Position numbers and translations under genes: made by a program. A stretch of 64,000 nt of DNA from Arabidopsis thaliana (lineage: Eukaryota; Streptophyta; Magnoliopsida; Brassicales; Brassicaceae): the NCBI RefSeq assembly GCF_000001735.4, contig NC_003070.9:3906001-3970000 (forward strand). The letters run 5' to 3'. The notes beneath the pieces were generated by a model that had not been told where the DNA came from, did not search any database, and worked only from the letters and a program-made list of their open reading frames with translations. Shown one piece after another: positions 8,895 through 21,340 of the stretch. The first letter of the stretch is position 1; each line of letters starts with the position of its first letter.

Positions 8895-11800
8895 ATGATG
8901 CAGCAGCCACCACCCGGAGGTATCCTTCCACATCACGCTCCTCCTCCTTCTGCGCAACAACAGTACGGTTACCAACAACCTTACGGGATTGCTGGAGCTG
9001 CTCCACCACCACCACAGATGTGGAATCCTCAAGCGGCGGCGCCGCCATCAGTTCAGCCTACGACCGCTGACGAGATCCGGACTCTTTGGATCGGGGACTT
9101 ACAGTATTGGATGGATGAGAATTTCCTCTACGGTTGCTTTGCTCATACCGGAGAGGTAATATTCTCAGATCTCTCTGTTTTCGCTTTATCGTTCGCGCTT
9201 AATTGTTTGTTCGAAGGAGATTAAGGTTAATTTGATAAGTACTTGTTAGTGTTAATTGTTTCCTCGCTTTTATATTTGAAAGATTTGATTTTGATGTGTA
9301 AAAAGATTAACTTTAGATGTTTGAATTTTTTTTAATATGTAATCTCTTTCCGACAATGAGTTAATGAGTGTTCTGTCTAGTTATATAATGACTAGTTGGT
9401 TTAACACTATCAGTATTTATTTTGCAGATGGTTTCTGCTAAAGTGATTCGTAACAAGCAAACCGGTCAAGTTGAAGGATACGGTTTCATTGAATTCGCAT
9501 CTCATGCTGCTGCTGAAAGAGTTCTACAAACATTCAACAACGCTCCTATCCCGAGCTTTCCTGATCAGCTCTTTAGACTGAACTGGGCATCATTGAGTTC
9601 AGGAGATAAACGAGACGATTCACCGGACTACACGATATTTGTCGGTGATCTGGCTGCTGATGTTACGGATTATATCTTACTTGAGACGTTCAGAGCCTCT
9701 TATCCGTCAGTGAAGGGTGCAAAGGTTGTTATTGACAGAGTCACTGGACGTACAAAAGGATATGGGTTTGTTAGGTTTTCTGATGAAAGTGAACAGATCC
9801 GTGCTATGACGGAGATGAATGGCGTTCCTTGTTCTACTAGACCTATGAGAATTGGTCCCGCTGCTAGCAAGAAAGGTGTAACTGGTCAAAGAGGTAAAGT
9901 AAAGTATATGTCACATTAGAACTGATTTGATCTTGCATTCTCTTGATTTGTGTGTTGTAGTATCTATGTGATTAGGTTGCCTTAAGTAAGAACTAGTTAA
10001 CTGCCTTGTGCTAAGTATGACTCCATTACTTTTTCTAAAGCCGCATCCTACATTTACCGCTGAGGCCGCAGTCAATTCTGTTAAAAAACTTAAAAAGATA
10101 GAAATCTTATAGAACACTTGTTGTATCCTGTTTGTTTCAAAGCAGGGGAGTCAAGAGGCTCTCTATCATCTTGAGGCCTGGAACTGATATTCAGCTGAAA
10201 TGGTTATCTCCTTATTGAGTGCCCATGCTTAGGTCAGTTTTAAAGTTCATGTGTTGTCCTTTATTAGCCCTTTCCTTCGATTCAGCCCTACTTTAATTTC
10301 CATTTATCTTTTCTATACAAACCTTTATTCCAGTTCTTGGTCAGTTACTTACTTTTATAAGTCGATTCTTATGTAATTACTTTTCTATTTCATTCCGCTC
10401 TACTTAAAGTTCTTATCTTTCACTTGATTTACTTATATCTTTAGTACATCAAGCTCTTTTTTACTGTTTTTGTGAGTCTAGATGATAGAAGTTCTATCCT
10501 TAAGTTATGAGATTTGGTCAGATGTGACAGTTTCTGGAGTGGCCAGAGAAATAGTCTATACATTGTTTCTAATTTTTTCAGTATTGACCTTTATAATCCT
10601 CTATATTCCTCTCTATAGGCATTTCATTTAGTTTACCACCTTTATCTACCCTTGAGTAGTCAAAAACCTTGGGTGAAATGTGATGCAAATGTAATTGTTG
10701 CTCTCTACTTGCTCGTTTTCTTGCGGTTGCAGCTCCTCAGATCCTTTCTCAATGCTTGTTGATGGAATGATCCTATACGTATAGTTTATGATTGATGTTA
10801 ACATCACTGATGCCTTCTTTGAATACTATTCTCCTTTTGGAGTTTGGGCGGTGTGTTGTATATGTGTGAATGCCTTCTTTGCATTTGCTTTCATTTTGAT
10901 GTGAATATCTAGATGAGGCTGCAAAAGGCTCCCTCATAGTTTTCCAATCACTTTGTTGCATGTGTAATTTACAGTGACTTACTACTTCCATTATACCTGT
11001 GTTTTTTCGTGTAAATGCAGATTCATACCAGAGCTCTGCTGCAGGGGTAACAACTGATAATGATCCAAATAACACAACTGTGGGTCTTAAGCTCCTATTA
11101 TATATTTGTCCCTCTCGGTTATCTTCCAAAGCGGTTATATCTGACGCATTTTAATTTACTGTACAGGTTTTTGTTGGTGGATTAGATGCATCTGTCACGG
11201 ATGATCATCTGAAGAATGTCTTTAGCCAATATGGTGAGATTGTGCATGTGAAAATACCCGCTGGAAAGCGCTGTGGATTCGTTCAGTTTTCCGAGAAGTA
11301 AGTCTGCTGCTACTACTGGAAGCTCTGTCTTTCATTTAACCCTAAAATAGTCTTTGGAATAGAATTCTAATAGTTTTTTTTATCATGTGTTTTGTGACCA
11401 ACCCTCACTTTTCAGGAGCTGTGCAGAGGAAGCTCTTAGAATGCTGAATGGAGTGCAATTAGGCGGAACAACCGTCAGGCTCTCATGGGGCCGAAGTCCT
11501 TCGAACAAACAGGTAATTGATAATCTTTACATTGACATTAGATGATAGAAAGAAACAGCTCACAGTGTATCGCCTTTTGTCTAAGAACTATCGCAGCTTC
11601 TCTCACCGTGTATCGGCTTTTGTTCTAAGAACTATGTAGTCCAGGCTATTGTTTTAGATGATAGCAGAATCGCTTAAAATAGTTGAGTTCAAGTAGCTTT
11701 TTATAATCTGAAATGCTTTTTTGATATTGGTTTCCAGTCGGGGGATCCGAGCCAGTTTTACTACGGTGGGTATGGACAAGGACAGGAGCAGTATGGGTAC

Positions 11801-11941
11801 ACGATGCCTCAAGACCCTAATGCATATTACGGAGGCTACTCTGGTGGAGGATACAGCGGTGGTTACCAGCAGACACCACAGGCAGGACAGCAACCACCAC
11901 AACAGCCACCACAGCAGCAACAAGTCGGGTTTAGCTACTAA
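8895..11941 (+). CDS. RBP45B: RNA-binding protein with three RRMs, RBP45B type
   Basis: The coding exons are 8895-9155, 9428-9893, 11021-11079, 11167-11297, 11416-11512 and 11738-11941, joining in phase to 405 residues. The N-terminus is a Pro/Gln-rich tail (residues 3-57). RRM1 has RNP2 LWIGDL (64-69) and RNP1 GYGFIEFA (104-111). RRM2 has TIFVGDL (156-162) and GYGFVRFS (198-205). RRM3 has VFVGGL (263-268) and RCGFVQFS (297-304). The C-terminus is Gly/Tyr/Gln-rich and ends GFSY. This is the U1C/TIA-1/Nam8-like RBP45/47 layout; such proteins bind poly(A)/U-rich RNA in the nucleus, and some enter stress granules. Intron 2 is unusually long for this plant (9894-11020, 1.1 kb). The start is the first of two adjacent ATGs. 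Confidence 0.95.
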
Positions 11942-13337
11942 CCCCGAGAGTATTGCTTGAGTTAATGTCACTCTGCTTGTTGTTTGCGTACTTTGTTATG
12001 AACTTGTTTCTGCGTGCCTTGTTATGAATATTTTCCCAAACACAGTTTATTTGTCTTTGCTTTTCTCTAGGTGTGTGTTGAGTTTTTAACTCTTAATAAT
12101 GTTTCTGCGATGCTTCTGTTTTTAATGTTTTCATCACCTTTTGAAAGAACGTAAGCGTTGATTATATTTTAGGGTTATGTGTTTATTTTTGAATGTTAAA
12201 AGAGTGGTCGATGAATGATAATCACCAGAGATCTTGAGCACAACTAGGCTCCAGCTTTAGAACAGTTGGAGTCTTTAGAGGTCTATGTAGAGGCAGTGTG
12301 GTATACGTCTCTCAAATCTCAAGTTGAACATTTTACATACTATGAATCTTGGAGTCATGTATGTATGGACTCATATCAACAGCTCCAAGCTTTGAAAAAT
12401 ATATTTAAAATAATTGTCTTGACCCGTTGTCCTAACCAAAGGACACATAATAAGGAGAATCTTGATTAATTTAGTAGATCTTGCAAATCGTTGTCTTATA
12501 TCTGAGACCAAAAATTGTTGGCTCCGAAACAATATTATTATTTTCTCAAGTTCATAACGTTATAGACTTATAGCTTTTTCATAACCGAGGAAATTAGAAT
12601 TCTTTCATTACAATAAAAAGAAAAGTCAGCGATTTTTCCCCTGCTAGATCAGTAATATTCCTAAATTATGTCCATTAATTGAAATCATTATTCATTAATT
12701 ATAAGAAATCTATCAAAAAATTAAGAACTCAACAAAACTATTGATTAATGGTTTTTCCGACATGGACACAAAGGTTAAAACCAAATTCCACATATGTATT
12801 TTTGGGCTGCAAACTCGTAAATTAAAATGCTAAAGTAGTAAATGTTATCTTATACATGTAAGTACTATATATATATGACCTCATTTTTGCAAACAAATAA
12901 ATTAAGATATTTGGACGGCAAGCTCTTAAATTTAAATGTTTACAGTCTAAGATGTTATCTTACAAATATATAAACTATATGACCTCATTTTGCATAATTA
13001 AATATGAACAATGATTTTTATATACAGGCATTAACTATAAGATTGTTAGCTGGAAAATTCATACTATCTTATATATTATCTTAATGATTTGACTTATAAT
13101 TAAGTTTAATTGTCCTCTCTTTTTTTTTGGCCAAAAAGTTTAGTTTCTAATAAGAAATTACATAACTTGAGAAAAAGAAAATAAGAAACACGTATACAAG
13201 CTACAAGTTAGTGCACCAGCACTGCTCAATGCAATGACTACAAATACTTGGTCATTTCAACTCCTCTCCTCATCTCTCTCTGATCACACTACCTTCTCTT
13301 CCAAAAGTCGTCGCCGGGAAAACACAAAAAGACGAAA
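11942..13337. other. Intergenic region, 3' UTR then AT-rich sequence
   Basis: The first 200 bp look like the RBP45B 3' UTR. The rest is AT-rich. Short ORFs such as 12266-12469 have no recognisable features and are not called. The promoter of the small gene at 13338 lies at the right end. Confidence 0.5.
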
Positions 13338-13679
13338 ATGACCCTATTCAAGAGGCCATGTCTTTACTCAAAGATGGACAAGGAAGATCCAGAAGAGGTA
13401 CTTAGCCGACGAGCCAAGTTCTTGATTTACAAAACACTTCAAGAAGCCGACTTGATTTCTCGGCGTGATCCTCATTCGTCGTTTATACGGCTGAAGCTTT
13501 ATCTGTTGAAGGTCAAGATCGGAAAGAGGTTGGCTAAGCTACGCCGGAGTGTAGTATCCGCCGTTAGATTTGGCGGAATTCGAAAGCATTCTCATAATGG
13601 CGTGAGAGCGTTGAAGAAGATGTTCCAAGGTGGTGCAACAACTGGACTACCTAGGCCTATTTTCTCCCTTGAAGTTTGA
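13338..13679 (+). CDS. Small basic protein of unknown function
   Basis: An intronless 113-residue ORF. The leader is pyrimidine-rich (13258-13310), typical of a plant 5' UTR, and an AT-rich 3' flank follows. The product is strongly basic, with many Lys/Arg clusters (KVKIGKRLAKLRRSVVSAVR, then KHSHNGVRALKKMF), and has no signal peptide or membrane segment. A helical middle part (about residues 22-75) has regular leucines. A second ATG 12 codons in (MDKEDPEEV) could be used instead. I do not recognise a characterised family. Codon use is ordinary for this genome and the ORF sits exactly where a transcript-like unit is expected, so I think it is real. Function is unknown. Confidence 0.65.
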   Translation: MTLFKRPCLYSKMDKEDPEEVLSRRAKFLIYKTLQEADLISRRDPHSSFIRLKLYLLKVKIGKRLAKLRRSVVSAVRFGGIRKHSHNGVRALKKMFQGGATTGLPRPIFSLEV

Positions 13680-13924
13680 AATTTCATTTATTTATATTTC
13701 TTGTTTTGTGTAATTTTTTTTTCTTTTGTTTCCGGAGTTTCTTTTGATCTCTATTACAAAAGTTTATCAAGAAATGTAATATGAAGAGATCATGAGTTTT
13801 GTTTCTTTCAAAAAGGTAAAAAAAAATCTTGAAATAATCATTTAACTATATGATGATCTATTTTTATTTTGTCAAATTTTAATTATATGATGATGCTAAA
13901 ATATATATAAGACACACAGATTAG

Positions 13925-14165
13925 TGTAAATGTGAGTTATGTTTACTTAATTTTTGTACCTAAACTTTTTTTTTTTTTTTTTTTTGCTAAAGAACCTAAA
14001 CTTTTCAAACGCTCATCAAAGTGGTTAGAGATCAAATTTAAGTTTGATGTAAATGTGAGTTACGTTTACGTAATTTTTGTACCTAAACTTTTTTTTTTTG
14101 CTTATGAACCTAAACTTATTATTCAAACGCTCATCAAAATGGTTAGAGATCAAATTTGAGTTTGG
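13925..14165. repeat. Tandem direct duplication, unit about 123 bp
   Basis: Two adjacent copies, about 13925-14047 and 14048-14165, share TGTAAATGTGAGTTA(T/C)GTTTAC, TAATTTTTGTACCTAAACTT, a T-run, GAACCTAAACTT, CAAACGCTCATCAAA and GGTTAGAGATCAAATTT. The T-run is 21 bases in copy 1 and 9-10 in copy 2, which accounts for much of the length difference. The repeat lies in the gap between the small gene and HSP70-16. Confidence 0.85.
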
Positions 14166-14560
14166 ATATTTTGGATAGTCATAAAAAGCATGGTTGGATA
14201 GCTTTTTTCAAATTTCAAATTAGTACCACATATATGGATACAAATCAAGTAATTCATGCATGTTAGCAATATGTAAGTTCAAACGACCTACCTTTTAAAG
14301 CGAAATAAAATCTCAAGTCAAAAAGTTATTGAATCCGAAAATCCGATCCTACTCGATTGAAAGTTTGAAACATGTGGGGGCATTCGTGCGACATCGTGAA
14401 TCAATCTTGCGCTAGGTTGTCCAAAAATATCTCTGGGATATAATATCAATTAAAAGGAATTAATAAGGACTTAAATGCAAATACATTTTTCTTTTCGTTA
14501 GCCTTTCCCTTGTCTCTTATTTTTCTAATTTCTAGCCCTTTCTCTCATCTTCTTCGTTCC
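14166..14560. other. Intergenic and upstream region of HSP70-16
   Basis: No ORF or RNA gene is seen. The pyrimidine-rich stretch near 14495-14570 looks like the start of the HSP70-16 transcript leader. Confidence 0.45.
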
Positions 14561-14605
14561 TCGTTCGAGAAGTCATCGGAGGTCCTTCGAAGTTTCTGAT
14601 CATCG

Positions 14606-15001
14606 GTATAGTCTTCTTCATCATTTTCTTCTTCTTATTGTTTGATTAGATTTATCCTTAACGAGCACAAAATTCATAATGCGTATATATATATACCTAA
14701 GATCTCTTATTGTTGATTTGCTAGAAAAATCTAAACCATAGAGAAGAAATTTCTGATTTCGTTTAGTGTTAACGATCCTGTTAGGATTTTAGTGCGCATT
14801 CTTGTGAAGTTGATCTTGGTTGTATCAAATTTGTTGAATGTTTGCGTTGTTTCTCAGATTGTTTCGGGTCGTGTTCTTACTTTCTATGGATACATGGATT
14901 AAAAATCTATGGTGCATTGTTTCGATTCCTTTTTAATCAGTAGATTCTCTTACTGTTTGAGATTGGTTGATTTAATTGTGGTTCTGGTTTCCCATATGCA
15001 G
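14606..15001 (+). other. Probable 5' UTR intron of HSP70-16
   Basis: A pyrimidine-rich leader ends in ATCG followed by GTATAG (donor at 14606). A T-rich stretch ends in CCCATATGCAG at 15001, 54 bp before the start codon. Size and composition are typical of plant leader introns. This is inferred from splice signals only. Confidence 0.6.
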
Positions 15002-15055
15002 AGATTCTTTTCTTCCTTTGAGCTAGACGAAATCAGGTAATTGAGGTTTGTTAAA

Positions 15056-18000
15056 ATGAGTGTAGTGGGATTTGATGTTGGGAATGAGAACTGTGTTATC
15101 GCAGTTGCAAAGCAACGAGGGATCGACGTTTTGTTGAACGATGAATCGAACCGAGAAAATCCTGCTATGGTTTCCTTTGGTGAGAAGCAGAGATTCATGG
15201 GTGCTGCTGCTGCTGCCTCTGCTACTATGCATCCCAAGTCAACCATTTCTCAGTTAAAGAGATTGATCGGTAGGAAATTCAGGGAGCCTGATGTTCAGAA
15301 TGATCTGAGGTTGTTTCCTTTTGAAACTTCTGAAGACTCTGATGGTGGAATTCAAATTCGGCTTCGGTATATGGGTGAGATACAGAGCTTCAGTCCGGTG
15401 CAGATATTAGGCATGTTGCTTTCACATTTGAAGCAGATTGCAGAGAAGAGTCTCAAAACGCCTGTTTCAGACTGTGTCATTGGGATTCCATCCTACTTTA
15501 CAAACTCACAAAGACTTGCCTATTTGGATGCTGCAGCCATTGCTGGCCTGAGGCCATTGAGATTGATGCATGATTCTACCGCCACTGCACTTGGATATGG
15601 TATATACAAGACAGATTTGGTAGCTAACTCGAGCCCTACTTACATTGTGTTTATCGATATCGGTCACTGTGATACACAAGTGTGTGTGGCATCGTTTGAG
15701 TCTGGAAGCATGAGAGTCCGTTCTCATGCTTTTGATAGAAACTTGGGCGGGAGAGATTTTGATGAGGTTCTCTTCAACCACTTTGCCCTTGAATTTAAGG
15801 AGAAATACAACATAGATGTATATACAAATACCAAGGCGTGTGTTAGGTTAAGGGCATCGTGTGAGAAAGTTAAAAAGGTCTTGAGTGCAAATGCTGAGGC
15901 ACAGCTGAATATTGAATGTCTGATGGAGGAGAAGGACGTGAGGAGCTTCATCAAGAGAGAAGAGTTTGAGCAGTTGTCAGCAGGCTTGTTGGAGAGATTA
16001 ATTGTACCGTGTCAAAAGGCTTTGGCTGACTCTGGTCTAAGTTTGGATCAAATCCACTCTGTGGAGCTAGTTGGTTCAGGGTCCCGCATTCCAGCTATAT
16101 CTAAGATGCTAAGCTCGTTGTTTAAGAGGGAGCTAGGCAGGACTGTGAATGCAAGTGAGTGCGTAGCTCGAGGATGTGCGCTTCAATGTGCAATGCTCAG
16201 TCCAGTTTTTCGAGTTAGAGATTATGAGGTACGCTCTTCTCTATATGTGAAAATACTCTTGCTTACTTCTCATTTCTTTTTGAGTATCGTGTGTATTAAA
16301 TACATGATGGCAGTTATACATTTACGGATTTATTTTCTATAAATGGTGATGTGTCTTTTGTTTATGCTTCCCTATTTCCAGGTTCAAGATTCTTACCCTT
16401 TCGCAATCGGCTTTTCATCTGATAAAGGTCCCATAAACACACCATCGAATGAATTGCTCTTTCCGAAAGGCCAGATCTTCCCAAGTGTAAAGGTTCTTAC
16501 TCTACATAGGGAAAACACTTTCCAGTTGGAAGCCTTTTATGCAAACCATAATGAACTATCACCAGATATACCAACACAGATAAGCAGTTTTATGGTATGA
16601 TATCTTTCAGGCTTCCCTTATTCAGATATATATTCAGTCTTTAGAGTTCTGATTACGCATTGGATGGTTATGCCACTATTGGGCACTGCATATTTTATGG
16701 AAAGTTAATTTTGCTGTGTATGTTTTGTTAGATTGGGCCTTTTCATATATCGCACGGAGAAGCGGCACGTGTCAAAGTAAGAGTTCAGCTAAATCTCCAC
16801 GGGATTGTCACGATTGATTCAGCTACGGTGAGTACAATCTCATCAGTCCTCTCCAGATATGATTTCCTTTGTGTGTCTCGCTAGCTTGAGTCTAAACTTT
16901 CCGTTTCTGAACAGCTAATAGAATATCATAAGGAGAATATAACTTCTGAAGAGATGATATCTGAAGAGAATCATCAATCTTCTGCTATGAAGGATGGCTC
17001 TTTGGACCCTTCGTCAGGTTCTATTGTAAGTATAGTTTAACACCTTATAAAGAAATACAGTTGCATAGCAAAAAGGCTGCAAGGCCGAGATAGAAAAAGC
17101 TGTGATTAAATTCTGAAACAATGAAATGATTGATCTGAGGATTCTCCAAAGAAAAAGTCCTGACAATAGTTTCTCTTGTGTAGGGTAATGAGCCTAAGGC
17201 TATCAAAAGAATGGAAATTCCAGTTGTTGCGAACGTGTCTGGTGCATTGACGAAGGATGAGTTATCGGAGGCCAAACAGAGAGAGAACTCTTTAGTGGAG
17301 CAAGATCTGAAGATGGAATCGACAAAGGATAAGAAAAATGCTCTTGAATCTTTTGTCTATGAGATGCGTGATAAGGTACTCATCTGGGTTTAGTAGACTC
17401 AAAGCTTTCCCTTTAGATTTCAGTAAAAAATGTTTGTTCCCTCTTCAATATTTAATCACTTCCAAGAATTAACAATGTGTATACGAGCAGATGTTAAATA
17501 CATATCGGAACACTGCAACCGAGTCAGAACGGGAATGCATAGCTAGAAATCTTCAGGAAACAGAGGAATGGCTATATGAAGATGGTGATGATGAATCTGA
17601 AAATGCGTACATCGAGAAGTTGAATGATGTCAAAAAGGTTACTCTCTCAAAGTTTGCAATATAAAGGTTAAGTCTATGTGGATAACATTGTCCTAATTGA
17701 TGGCTTATGTTTCTGAGCAGCTCATCGATCCTATTGAAAACCGGTTCAAAGATGGAGAAGAGCGAGTTCAAGCATCAAAAGATCTTCTGAAAACTATTGC
17801 AGATAACCGAATGGCTGCAGAGTCTCTTCCTCCTCCAAGAAAGAATGCGGTTTGGTTCTAAACTACTAACATAAGTCTCACTCTGTTGGCAATAATATAT
17901 CTTATAAGATGGACAAAGTTTGTTGTCTAGTTGGCTATATAATTGAGATTATATAACCATGATGTTTTTTTCGTTTTCAGGTTCTCGATGAATGCCATAA

Positions 18001-18347
18001 AGCTGAGAGGTGGCTCCACGAGAAAACCACAGAACAGGAATCTTTACCCAAAGACGCTAATCCAGAGCTGCAATCTGCTGAAATCAGGAGAAAAGCTGAT
18101 GCTCTAAACGCGTAAATCTAATCTTTCCCTCTCTTTCTACTCTTCAAGCCATCTTCATTCTTCACATTTCTACTGCAAAAACTTTGGTCATAATTGATGA
18201 AACCTATCCGGATATAAACTGATGAAAGGATTGTGAATGTGTTTCAGGACATGCAAGTACATTGGGAAATCAAACTCTCCCCCCGCGAAACCGGAACATA
18301 ACGGATCATACGGAAGTAGAAAATCAGATGATATGGAGCTTGATTGA
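15056..18347 (+). CDS. HSP70-16: Hsp110/SSE-type heat shock protein, HSP70-16
   Basis: The exons are 15056-16228, 16382-16594, 16732-16827, 16915-17025, 17184-17375, 17491-17637, 17721-17849, 17981-18111 and 18248-18347, joining in phase to 763 residues. The first exon carries the actin-like ATPase domain: phosphate-1 loop VVGFDVGNENCVIAVA (3-18), phosphate-2 IDIGHCDTQV, and adenosine motif VELVGSGSRIPAI. A beta-sandwich (SYPFAIGFSSD onward) follows, then an acidic linker and the long helical C-terminal region (LESFVYEMRDK, ATESERECIARNLQETEEWL) typical of Hsp110. The end SDDMELD is acidic and is not the EEVD of cytosolic Hsp70. Hsp110 proteins act mainly as nucleotide-exchange factors and holdases for Hsp70 in the cytosol. 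The ATG at 15056 is chosen because the upstream in-frame stretch lies in the leader. Confidence 0.96.
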
Positions 18348-19429
18348 TTGTTCTTCTTTCTCTTATAGTCTAAATTTTGAATCTTTTATTCTACATGGGG
18401 CAAACAAAAAAAAAAACAATAAACAATCTCACTGTGTATCTCTCATGATGGGTGATTTGAAACGATTATTCTCGAGGTTGATTTTTCAGATTTTGTTTTT
18501 TTTTCCTATGGTGAATCCCTTTTTATTTAATCTTTAACCACTTTTATATTTAAAATGCTTTGTTGGATAGATAGATTGTTGTGACATGTGCCAACCAATT
18601 TAGACCAATCGTACACAAAACAGTACAAATAAAAAGTGGAATGAGTGAGAGAACACCGTATCGGTTACGCATGATCGTGAGTGGATCCGTAAACTCATAT
18701 GGAAATGATTTCCAGTTTCTATCATCTGTTCAATTTCTCAGATCGTACGAGCTCGAATCTCAGACGTATCCAACCATAAACATTTAAAATTGCCGGACCA
18801 AGTTGAAGAATCATTTATTTATCTTTTTCGTCAAGTCACGAGACAAAATTTGCCGATTTAGTTGAAGATAGACCAAACTCATGTCACGTAAGAACAAACC
18901 TATACAATACAATAATAGCGAAACCATATTAATTTGGTCCTTAAATCTATTATCTATAGTATGTGTATATCATGCGAATCATAATCTTATATACAGTATG
19001 GGTTCTTTTTAAGGAATAAGTATATGAAATCAAAAATTAAAAAAATAATAAATGAGGTGAATAATTTCCAACGGCAATATTTAATAACGTCAACAACAAG
19101 ATGGACTTATGTCAGAATAAACATTTAACTGAATCTTGACAAGGACCATTGAGGAAAACGAGTACTGGGGGCTGGGGATGCTCAAAACTCTTAACCTATA
19201 TCACATCGCAATCTTCGCTATATAAGATTTGTTTTATTTAGAACTTTCTGTTTATATTCAACTCGAATACGAATATAAGTTTTTTTACGAATTGTAAACT
19301 TAAAAAACCTAAATGAACAAATTAAACCGTTAGTAATATTTTGTGACGAAAAGTAATGTTATTAAAGATTTGTTTACTATTATTTTATAATTCTGGAATG
19401 TTTTATAAATAAGAGAAAAGAATTCTATA
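18348..19429. other. 3' flank of HSP70-16 and gene-free AT-rich DNA
   Basis: The first 200 bp fit a 3' UTR. I see nothing else I can name. ORFs here are short and featureless. Confidence 0.45.
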
Positions 19430-20400
19430 ATTCTCGTGATCTATAATAATAATAATATTAGTATGATTGTTGTTATTATTCTTTTTTATATATTGAAAAT
19501 AAAATAACAATTTTTTACTCCCTCTTTTTACGAATTTCTTATTTAAACTATATTTTTTTTCTTTTTTTGCCATCCAAACTAAATTCTTCTCTAAATCGTT
19601 TACGAATCTATAAAGATTATGTAATTCTCGTGATCTATAATAATAATAATAGTATGATTATTGTCATTATCCTTTTTAATTTATAAAAAGTCATAAAATA
19701 TAAAAAGTTCTCCACTCCCTTTGTTTACGAATCTCTCATTGAAAGCTACTTTTTTTTTTTACAATCACATCCAATAACCGGTTGGCACGTAACTCTATCA
19801 AATTCCAAAAGCTTTATCAATTCTAAAGAGTTCGGCTCTTTAAATAATTAATTATTTTTTATTTATTTAATTTCTCCTAAATTCATTAAAAGAGATGTCC
19901 TTAGATCTCAATCAAATAGTAACAATATGTATTTCAAATCTAAGAAAGGAAAATTATCTTATGTGTTGTCATATTGCTGTTAAATCAAATATTTTTCTTA
20001 CCTAAAAAAACAGTCAAATTATAAAAAAAGAAAACATTGAACAATTTGACATATTGCTAATAAATTAAATCATTTTCTTATGGTATATAATCTATTAATC
20101 TATAAGCATTTAATTTTGAAAAACTTTTCAGCCTATATAAATCTCACGTAAATTCCAAAACACACAGAACAAGAACAATGGTTGCTTACGTAGATAAAAA
20201 CTTTTCATTGGCGCTTTCCAAAACACACTTAAATAATAATATTAGTATGATTGTTGCCATTATCTTTTTTTTAATATATATAAAAATAAGAAAAATAGAA
20301 AACATTTCTCCATTCCCTCAGCCTACGAATCTCTCGTTTAAAGCTACATTCTTTTCTTTTTTTGTCATCCAAGCTAAATTCTTCTCTAAATCGTTTTAAT
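19430..20400. repeat. Three diverged copies of a dispersed repeat of about 160-170 bp
   Basis: Copy A is about 19445-19610, copy B about 19636-19760 and copy C about 20231-20400, all in direct orientation. Shared order is (AAT)n, AGTATGATT(G/A)TTG, a TTATT-rich block, CTCC(A/C)(C/T)TCCCT, TACGAAT(C/T)TCT, a T-rich block with CTTTTTTTG(C/T)CATCCAA, and CTAAATTCTTCTCTAAATCG. The lead-in TAATTCTCGTGATCTATAATAA occurs before both A and B. No terminal inverted repeats were found. They look like old remnants of a dispersed element or of repeated local duplication. Confidence 0.65.
20134..20230 (+). promoter_or_regulatory. Promoter-like sequence with TATA box and strong-context ATG, then interrupted
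   Basis: TATATAAA (20134-20141) is followed 44 bp from its start by ACAATGG (ATG at 20178) after an A/C-rich leader. The frame reads MVAYVDKNFSLALSKTHLNN and then runs straight into repeat copy C at about 20231. It looks like the first exon start of a gene lost to insertion, or chance. I recognise no family. Confidence 0.3.
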
Positions 20401-21340
20401 CGACTTGTTGACTCGTGAGTTGACTCGTGTGCTGTTTCTCTAATTGCTAATAGAATTTTTATACGCTGATGGAAGAAACTAGAGGAAATTGTTAAAAGAT
20501 AAGAATTCATTTCTTCTACGCAGATTGGTGGCTGTTTGGTAGAATTTGTTCTCTATGTTATGCTAAGGTTATAAATTCTCATATTTTTTTTGCTTAGGAT
20601 TTGGGATTAATAGTTGAAATAAATGATTCATCGCATCACTTTTGGATTTAGGACCGAGGTCTTTCAATCTATTGTATTCATATAGAGGTATGATATCATA
20701 AATGGATTTATGTTTCATTTGTATGATGGACCTTAACATGATGGACCTTAAAATTGCTACATATAACAAAAACACAATTTTATTTATATGATGATTTATA
20801 TATCCATCATTCTGTGAACGGATTACATTTTCTTTGCCTTGTAGATTAATGGTTTGTCCAGTATAGTATAGACAAGTTCAAACTAGCTTGGCTTTGCTTA
20901 ACCAATCATTAATTCATATTTTAATTTTAATCTTTCTTATCAAAATCATTGATGCTTAACTTAGCTATAGACAGTCTCTACGATCAAAAAAGAAATATAA
21001 ATTTATTTTACTAACTTTACATGAAAAAGGAAAATTTAAACCCTTTCAGTATCTACCAAACCAGATTTTGACGATTTCAACATTCGTGTGAAGGCAGTCA
21101 TACTAGACTTAGTTATGAACCTTCTTTTTATATCAATGTGTACTAAAATGCTATAAGAACAAAAACAATTAACTAGCAAGATTAAAAAAATCATCTTGAC
21201 TTTTGATTTCATCAACTATTACAACAATCATTAAAAAGTTAATAAGTTATAACAATTTCGTCATCATTAGATCAAGAAAAATCAACAAACTAAACTTTGA
21301 TTACCATAAGGTTTTTCTCATATAAAATTACTGAATATCT
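20401..21340. other. Gene-free AT-rich region
   Basis: No coding or RNA gene is recognisable. A short tandem repeat of TGATGGACCTTAA occurs near 20722-20752. Confidence 0.45.

Noticed and set aside
10773-11129. 118-codon ORF on the - strand
   Set aside because: It lies over intron 2 and exon 3 of RBP45B and has no recognisable features.
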